This document shows positions 6,581 through 11,217 of a DNA stretch of 11,217 bases, one piece after another. Within the stretch, counting starts at the first letter, position 1, and the number at the start of each line of letters is the position of its first letter. Origin of the DNA: Prevotellaceae bacterium UBA6417 (GTDB lineage Bacteria; Bacteroidota; Bacteroidia; Bacteroidales; Bacteroidaceae); the NCBI GenBank assembly GCA_002439755.1, contig DJPH01000063.1:1-11217 (forward strand). Reading direction: 5' to 3'. The notes beneath the pieces are model-generated. The model saw only the letters and a list, made by a program, of their open reading frames with translations. It had not been told where the DNA came from and did no database searches. The position numbers were made by a program, and so were the translations under genes.

Positions 6581-6652
6581 GGCGCTTTCATCTAACGGTT
6601 AGGATACATGCCTCTCACGCATGGTATACGGGTTCGATTCCCGTAGGCGCTA
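6581..6652 (+). tRNA. tRNA-Glu (anticodon CTC)
   Basis: The acceptor stem pairs GGCGCTT (6581-6587) with AGGCGCT (6645-6651), allowing G-T at the first pair. The discriminator base is A6652. The anticodon stem CATGC/GCATG encloses the loop CTCTCAC with anticodon CTC at 6614-6616, reading GAG. The T arm is ACGGG-TTCGATT-CCCGT. It lies 21 bases after tRNA-Ser, so both are likely cut from one precursor. CCA is not fully encoded. Confidence 0.95.
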
Positions 6653-6735
6653 CCTCATTACTTTAAAATCCCGATTATTTTAGTTTTTTCATCATACTTT
6701 CATCCTTATGTGGGCGAGAGTGTCGGTTTTTTTCG

Positions 6736-6743
6736 TAACTTTG
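6736..6743 (+). promoter_or_regulatory. -7 element of the hpt operon
   Basis: TAACTTTG fits the Bacteroidetes -7 consensus. No good TTTG is found at the expected -33 position, only GC-rich sequence, so the match is partial. It lies eight bases before the hpt start codon, which would leave almost no leader. Confidence 0.5.
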
Positions 6744-6751
6744 CCCATTGT

Positions 6752-7291
6752 ATGGAAGAAAACGACACGTTAAGCATAGATGGAAGAAATCTCTCCTTAT
6801 TCATTGGAAATGAAGAGATAATGAATCGTGTGGAGAACGTTGCCAATCGCCTCTTTGAGGACTTGGGCGATGTTAATCCTGTGTTTTTGTGCGTATTAAA
6901 GGGCTCTTTGATGTTTACGGCGGATTTTATGCGTGCTTATAAAGGGCGTTGTGAGGTATCGTTTGTGAGAATATCCTCGTATGAAGGTACGGAATCGACA
7001 GGAAAGGCAAAAACTGTGATGGGCTTAACGGACGAATTACGTGGACGTTATATAGTAGTTCTTGAAGATATAGTTGATACGGGGCATACAATGCACTACC
7101 TGTTGGGGCAAATCGAAGCCTTTCAGCCGAAAGGCGTTCGTCTGGTGTCTCTTTTCGTGAAGCCGTCGAAGTTGGCCGCTACCGTAAAGGTAGATTACCA
7201 TTGCTTTGAAATCCCCGACCGTTTCATCGTTGGTTACGGGCTTGACTATAACGAACAATACAGGAATCTTCCAGATATATATGCACTTTGA
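6752..7291 (+). CDS. hpt: Hypoxanthine phosphoribosyltransferase
   Basis: The 179-residue cytoplasmic enzyme transfers the phosphoribosyl group of PRPP to hypoxanthine (and usually guanine), salvaging purines as IMP or GMP. The PRPP-binding loop EDIVDTGHTM is at 105-114, preceded by the LKGS segment (49-52) and the flexible-loop SSYEG (75-79). The C-terminal GYGLDYNEQYRNLPDI is typical of the family. I chose the ATG at 6752 over the upstream in-frame ATG at 6710 because the promoter element at 6736-6743 lies between them and the shorter form matches family length. It heads a run with adk and obgE, and adk supplies the next nucleotide-pool step. Confidence 0.93.
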   Translation: MEENDTLSIDGRNLSLFIGNEEIMNRVENVANRLFEDLGDVNPVFLCVLKGSLMFTADFMRAYKGRCEVSFVRISSYEGTESTGKAKTVMGLTDELRGRYIVVLEDIVDTGHTMHYLLGQIEAFQPKGVRLVSLFVKPSKLAATVKVDYHCFEIPDRFIVGYGLDYNEQYRNLPDIYAL

Positions 7292-7324
7292 TAAAGATAA
7301 TAGCAAAACAATATAAACACGACA

Positions 7325-7894
7325 ATGATAAACTTAGTAATATTCGGAGCGCCCGGTAGCGGCAAAGGAACACAAAGTGACAAAATCGTTGGAAAATACG
7401 GTTTCAAGCATATTTCCACCGGAGACGTGCTGCGCAATGAAATCAAGAACAAAACAGAATTGGGGGCAACCGCCAAACAATATATCGATAAAGGCCAACT
7501 GATACCCGATTCATTGATGATTGACATCCTGGCAAACGTGTATGATTCGCTTTGCCCTTGTGAAGGCGTCATTTTCGACGGATTCCCCCGTACTATAGCG
7601 CAGGCCGAAAGCCTGGCAAAGCTGTTAAAAGACCGCAATACGGAGGTCAGTGCCATGATAGACCTTGATGTTCCCGATGCAATCCTTGTAGAACGTCTCG
7701 TAAACAGAGGAAAGAGTTCCGGTCGCGCCGATGACAACGAAGAAACCATAAAGAAACGCCTGGATGTCTACAACAATCAGACGGCTCCGCTTATAGATTG
7801 GTACAAATCAAAAGGAAAATACTCCCACATCAAAGGCGTTGGCGAAGTAGAAGGTATCTTTGCCGACGTATGCAAGATAATTGATGAGCTGTAG
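7325..7894 (+). CDS. adk: Adenylate kinase (short form)
   Basis: The 189-residue enzyme interconverts ATP + AMP and 2 ADP in the cytoplasm. The P-loop GAPGSGKGT is at 8-16, the AMP-binding STGDVLR at 31-37 and GFPRT at 86-90. The LID is the short type, without zinc-binding cysteines (about residues 126-138, with R128 and R134), and is followed by TIKKRLDVY. The gene follows hpt after 33 AT-rich bases with no clear promoter and ends two bases before obgE, so it is cotranscribed with it. Confidence 0.97.
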   Translation: MINLVIFGAPGSGKGTQSDKIVGKYGFKHISTGDVLRNEIKNKTELGATAKQYIDKGQLIPDSLMIDILANVYDSLCPCEGVIFDGFPRTIAQAESLAKLLKDRNTEVSAMIDLDVPDAILVERLVNRGKSSGRADDNEETIKKRLDVYNNQTAPLIDWYKSKGKYSHIKGVGEVEGIFADVCKIIDEL

Positions 7895-7896
7895 CG

Positions 7897-9048
7897 ATGG
7901 CCGAGTCCAATTTTGTCGATTACGTAAAGATTCATTGCCGCTCCGGAAAAGGCGGTCGCGGTTCTATGCATCTGCATCGCGCCAAGTACATGCCGAATGG
8001 CGGGCCTGACGGCGGCAATGGCGGACGCGGCGGTAATGTGTACCTGCGTGGCAATCACAACTATTGGACATTGCTCCATTTAAAGTATATGCGTCACGTG
8101 TTTGCCGGCAATGGCGGCAACGGAGGCGATTGCTGCTCGACGGGAGCAGACGGAAAGGATGAGTACATAGATGTGCCTTGCGGTACGGTTGCTTATAACG
8201 GCGAGACGGGCGAATATATTTGCGACGTGACCCGTGACGGCCAGGTCGTACTTCTGTTGAAAGGCGGGCGCGGAGGCTTGGGGAACTATGAATTCCGCAC
8301 GGCTACCAACCAGACACCACGCTATGCGCAGCCCGGAGAGCCAATGCAGGAACTCATGGTAGTTCTCCAACTCAAGCTGTTGGCCGATGTAGGACTGGTA
8401 GGTTTTCCTAATGCAGGGAAATCAACTCTTCTGTCAGCGTTATCGTCTGCAAAGCCCAAAATAGCCAACTATCCTTTTACCACATTGGAACCCTCGTTAG
8501 GTATAGTGTCCTATCATGACGGAAAATCGTTTGTCATGGCCGACATTCCCGGAATTATCGAAGGGGCAAGTGAAGGGCGCGGAATAGGACTTCGTTTCCT
8601 GCGTCATATAGAACGCAATTCAGTGTTGCTGTTCCTCGTATCGTGTGAGGCAGCCTCGATAAAAGACGACTACGAAGTACTACTTAACGAATTAAGGAAG
8701 TTCAATCCCGATATGCTCGGCAAAAAACGCTTGCTGGCTGTTACAAAATGCGATTTGATTGACGACGAACTCATCGAAATGCTTAAAGCCGATTTGCCTG
8801 CGGATGTACCCTGCGTATTTATCTCATCTGTCACGACATTAGGGCTGAATGATTTAAAAGAACTCATCTGGAAAGAGCTTAACAGCGAAAGCAATAAGCT
8901 GCGCGGCGATTTATCATCGGACTCAGATGCCATCGTGCATCGGAATATGGACGTGAAGAAAATGGAAGACGATTTTTCCGATTGGGAAGACGATGTGGAA
9001 ATCGTAGATGATGATTGCAGTGATGACGATACAGTGTATATAGAATAA
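7897..9048 (+). CDS. obgE: Obg family GTPase ObgE
   Basis: The 383-residue GTPase acts in large ribosomal subunit assembly and stress control. The glycine-rich Obg fold occupies residues 1-160, with many GG repeats such as GGPDGGNGGRGGN. The G domain shows G1 GFPNAGKS (169-176), NYPFTT (191-196), G3 DIPG (216-219), G4 TKCD (283-286) and G5 ISSVT (309-313). G4 has T instead of the usual N, a substitution seen in other Obg proteins. The tail from about 337 is acidic and probably disordered, rich in D and E, with no conventional OCT domain. The start lies two bases after the adk stop, which suggests translational coupling. Confidence 0.96.
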   Translation: MAESNFVDYVKIHCRSGKGGRGSMHLHRAKYMPNGGPDGGNGGRGGNVYLRGNHNYWTLLHLKYMRHVFAGNGGNGGDCCSTGADGKDEYIDVPCGTVAYNGETGEYICDVTRDGQVVLLLKGGRGGLGNYEFRTATNQTPRYAQPGEPMQELMVVLQLKLLADVGLVGFPNAGKSTLLSALSSAKPKIANYPFTTLEPSLGIVSYHDGKSFVMADIPGIIEGASEGRGIGLRFLRHIERNSVLLFLVSCEAASIKDDYEVLLNELRKFNPDMLGKKRLLAVTKCDLIDDELIEMLKADLPADVPCVFISSVTTLGLNDLKELIWKELNSESNKLRGDLSSDSDAIVHRNMDVKKMEDDFSDWEDDVEIVDDDCSDDDTVYIE

Positions 9049-9059
9049 AATAAGCAACC

Positions 9060-9842
9060 ATGGTAGAGCCGATTCTGAGTTATTACGATTTGTCACCGGA
9101 CGTTACTGCTTTTAGCAGCACTCGCCATGGCGGTTTCAGTACAGGCGCCTACGCATCATTTAATATAAATGAATATTGTGGCGATTCATCCGAGAGCATT
9201 CGCAAGAACAAAGAAATTCTTTGCCGGAAATTGGGTATTTCACCGTCACGATTGATAATGCCTCACCAATCGCACGGAACCAAAACCAAGGTAATAGACG
9301 AAGATTTCTTAGCAATGGACTCAGATGCGAAGCATGAGTGCTTGGAAGGCGTTGACGCTCTCATTACAGTCGAGCGTCAGGTTTGTATCGGCGTTTCAAC
9401 AGCCGACTGCCTACCGTTATTGTTTTATGATAAGCGCAATCGTGTGGCAGCAGCAATCCACGCAGGTTGGAGGGGAACGTGTTCACGTATTTCTTTGCAT
9501 GTGGCAGAGTTGCTAAATAAGCTGTATGGTACATGCTTCTCGGAGCTGAGAGTAGCTTTTGGACCTTGCATCAGCCTTGAAGACTACGAAATAAAAGATG
9601 ATGTATATCAGCGCTTCGCTGATGTCGGTTTCGATATGGAGACTATTGTGGCGCGCAAAGAGGGCAAGCTATATTTGGATATTCGTGAGGCCAATGTACA
9701 GACTTTGAAGCTCATCGGTGTTACTTTAGACAATTGCATTTTCACCAAATATAATACATACCAATACCCTGACGCTTTCTTTTCTGTGCGGAGGCAATCT
9801 GCAAACACAGGGAGAACTTATTCGGGAATCATATTAAGATAA
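9060..9842 (+). CDS. pgeF: Peptidoglycan editing factor PgeF (YfiH/LACC1 family)
   Basis: The 260-residue cytoplasmic protein belongs to the multicopper-polyphenol-oxidase-like family. In E. coli the homologue YfiH removes wrongly made UDP-MurNAc-L-Ser so that L-Ala is used in peptidoglycan. The metal or active-site residues are visible as H72 in PHQSHGT, C117 in STADCLPLLF and H134 in HAGWRGT. FGPCI (167-171), DIREANVQTL and the C-terminal FFSVRRQ...TGR are also family motifs. It starts 11 bases after obgE, in the same operon, and precedes an M23 cell-wall peptidase. Older annotation would call it a laccase-domain or polyphenol oxidase protein. Confidence 0.95.
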   Translation: MVEPILSYYDLSPDVTAFSSTRHGGFSTGAYASFNINEYCGDSSESIRKNKEILCRKLGISPSRLIMPHQSHGTKTKVIDEDFLAMDSDAKHECLEGVDALITVERQVCIGVSTADCLPLLFYDKRNRVAAAIHAGWRGTCSRISLHVAELLNKLYGTCFSELRVAFGPCISLEDYEIKDDVYQRFADVGFDMETIVARKEGKLYLDIREANVQTLKLIGVTLDNCIFTKYNTYQYPDAFFSVRRQSANTGRTYSGIILR

Positions 9843-9853
9843 AACTATACATT

Positions 9854-10543
9854 ATGAATATAAAACATTTTACCCTTACGGGATTAATTCTGTTACTGCC
9901 TGCTCTTTATTTGCATTCATCGCATGCAACGCCAAGCGGAAGCCCTTCGGCTTCAAACGATGTGACCTTAAAAGGCGAGTTAAGTGACCGTGAGCAGCAA
10001 CATATACAGGTTCCTACGGCAGGCTTGTTTGGCGATGAGAGCCAAATAACCATTGATCTTTCAACTCTCGGCCGCAATGATTGGTGCTATCCGATGCGAA
10101 ACGGTCGTGTGATAAGCCCTTATGGCGGAAGGAGGCGCGGCCATTCCGGCATAGATATTAAAACGCATGCAGGAGACACGATTTATGCTGCTTTTGCCGG
10201 CCGTGTGCGTTTTGCAAAGCGTTATTCCGGATATGGCAATGTCATTGTGTTGCGTCACAGCACGGGACTTGAAACTGTTTACTCGCATAATCAGCGTCAT
10301 CTTGTCCGTATTGGTGATATTGTGCATGCCGGACAGCCGATTGCCATTGTAGGTAGAACCGGTCGCGCGACAACGGAGCATTGTCACTTTGAAGTGCGTA
10401 TCAATGGCAAGGCATACAATCCCGCACGCTTTTTCGATACTACGACACGCGCGTTGCGCAGCCAAAGAGTCGTTGCTTACAAGTCCGGAAAGATAGAGAC
10501 TTACAACGTTGTACCTGCCAATAATATGGCTGAGTCCAAATAG
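9854..10543 (+). CDS. Exported M23 family (LytM-type) metallopeptidase
   Basis: The 229-residue protein starts with a short basic stretch and a hydrophobic signal segment (about 7-21), so it should be exported to the periplasm. The M23 domain (about 80-190) contains the zinc ligands H97 and D101 (GHSGID) and H178, with H145 (YSH) and H176 (EHCHFEVR) as the catalytic histidines, so it looks active. M23 enzymes cut peptide cross-links in peptidoglycan. No LysM or coiled-coil domain is present, and the C-terminus (about 195-229) is unassigned. It lies 11 bases after pgeF and is probably cotranscribed, pairing cell-wall precursor quality control with wall hydrolysis. Confidence 0.9.
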   Translation: MNIKHFTLTGLILLLPALYLHSSHATPSGSPSASNDVTLKGELSDREQQHIQVPTAGLFGDESQITIDLSTLGRNDWCYPMRNGRVISPYGGRRRGHSGIDIKTHAGDTIYAAFAGRVRFAKRYSGYGNVIVLRHSTGLETVYSHNQRHLVRIGDIVHAGQPIAIVGRTGRATTEHCHFEVRINGKAYNPARFFDTTTRALRSQRVVAYKSGKIETYNVVPANNMAESK

Positions 10544-10597
10544 TTTTTCATTTTCCTGTGTAGTTCTTTCTTATGTATAACAATAAACAGAAATGTC

Positions 10598-11122
10598 ATG
10601 TTAAGTAAAAAAGTAGAAGAGGCTCTCAATGCCCAGATTAATGCCGAAATGTGGTCGGCGTATTTGTATCTGTCTATGGCGGCTTATTGCCATTCGGAAG
10701 GGCAAAGTGGTATGGCTTCATGGTTTGAGGTGCAGTTTCAAGAGGAACAGGATCATGCAAAAATCCTTTTCAACTATGTTAACTCGCGTGACGGGCGCGT
10801 AATTCTCAGACCGATTGAAGCTGTTCCTTCTGAGTGGAAGAATATGCTGGACGTTTATGAGTATACACTTGCTCACGAGCAAAAAGTGACGGCACTCATC
10901 AATGATCTTTATGCGATAGCTACTGAAGAAAAGGACTTTGCTACTCAAAGTAAACTGCAGTGGTTTATTGATGAACAAGTGGAGGAAGAAGAGAATGCAC
11001 AGACCATTATTGACAATCTTAAAATGATTAAGGATAATGGCTACGGGCTTTATATGCTTGACAAGGAGCTTGGAGCGCGTACTTATGTTCAGGCTGCGCC
11101 TCTTGCCAATTCTTCTCTTTAA
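10598..11122 (+). CDS. ftnA: Ferritin (non-heme, FtnA type)
   Basis: The 174-residue four-helix protein assembles into 24-subunit shells that oxidise Fe(II) and store it as ferric mineral in the cytoplasm. The ferroxidase residues align with E. coli FtnA: E17, Y24, E50, H53, E94 and Q127. Nearby E126, E129 and E130 fit the third iron site. No haem-ligating Met of bacterioferritin is evident. The gene lies 54 bases after the M23 gene without a clear promoter consensus, so it may be read from the operon or from an unseen promoter. It is followed by a strong hairpin terminator. Confidence 0.96.
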   Translation: MLSKKVEEALNAQINAEMWSAYLYLSMAAYCHSEGQSGMASWFEVQFQEEQDHAKILFNYVNSRDGRVILRPIEAVPSEWKNMLDVYEYTLAHEQKVTALINDLYAIATEEKDFATQSKLQWFIDEQVEEEENAQTIIDNLKMIKDNGYGLYMLDKELGARTYVQAAPLANSSL

Positions 11123-11163
11123 TTTGACTGTCGGTCTGAATTTTGTAAGGTAGATAGATTTGT

Positions 11164-11198
11164 AAAAGGAGCCTGCTCAAACAAAGCAGGCTCCTTTT
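11164..11198 (+). terminator. Strong intrinsic terminator after ferritin
   Basis: A perfect 14-bp stem (11164-11177 with 11185-11198) encloses a 7-base loop (CAAACAA). The right arm ends in TTTT and is followed by GTTTC. The left arm begins AAAA, so it could also stop transcription arriving from the right. Confidence 0.9.
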
Positions 11199-11217
11199 GT
11201 TTCTGCGACAACGGCTA

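Noticed and set aside
6663..6690. Possible terminator after tRNA-Glu (AAAAT...ATTTT followed by a T-run)
   Set aside because: The stem would be about five A-T pairs, too weak to support a terminator call.
7970..8130. Repeated GGCGGCAATGGCGG-like words
   Set aside because: These encode the glycine-rich Obg fold and are not independent DNA repeats.
1..11217. CRISPR array or defence system
   Set aside because: No regularly spaced identical repeats and no cas, restriction-modification or toxin-antitoxin genes are seen.

Overview
The window looks like a chromosomal segment of a Bacteroidales bacterium (Bacteroidetes; family not resolvable from this sequence alone). The basis is the recurrent TAnnTTTG -7 promoter element (positions 343, 3758, 6386 and 6736 on +, and 3501-3494 on -), starts without Shine-Dalgarno sequences, a fused FeoA-FeoB transporter, and the gene run hpt-adk-obgE-pgeF. 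Every gene is in a single frame. The only damaged-looking gene is the aldo/keto reductase at the left.

Left edge (1-536): about 490 bases with no convincing gene, rich in short direct and inverted repeats and carrying one promoter-like site. It abuts the 3' end of a minus-strand gene whose C-terminus is abruptly replaced after residue 423. I read this as a recombination or integration boundary, with the body of any element lying outside the window.

Redox pair (492-3437, minus strand): a membrane polyferredoxin (NapH-like membrane module fused to a NapG-like ferredoxin module) is followed after 21 bases by a Tat-signal, lipobox-bearing aldo/keto reductase with an Fe-S motif. Together they suggest an envelope-located electron-transfer system: quinol pool, membrane and periplasmic Fe-S clusters, then an exported reductase. 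Its substrate is unknown. The reductase has lost the second half of its ferredoxin domain.

Divergent iron region (3438-6324): a roughly 350-base regulatory stretch has promoters facing both ways, a degenerate 21-bp tandem repeat and inverted repeats over the feoAB promoter. It drives feoAB (ferrous iron importer) and a 53-aa FeoB-associated Cys-rich membrane protein.

tRNA pair (6363-6652): a near-perfect Bacteroidetes promoter, a leader with hairpin potential, then tRNA-Ser(GCT) and tRNA-Glu(CTC).

Housekeeping run (6736-11198, plus strand): hpt (purine salvage), adk (adenylate kinase), obgE (ribosome-assembly GTPase), pgeF (peptidoglycan precursor editing), an exported M23 peptidase and a ferritin, closed by a strong hairpin terminator. 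Gaps of 2-54 bases suggest one operon, or two with ferritin semi-independent. Iron import (feoAB) and iron storage (ferritin) thus lie in the same neighbourhood, next to an Fe-S-heavy redox pair.
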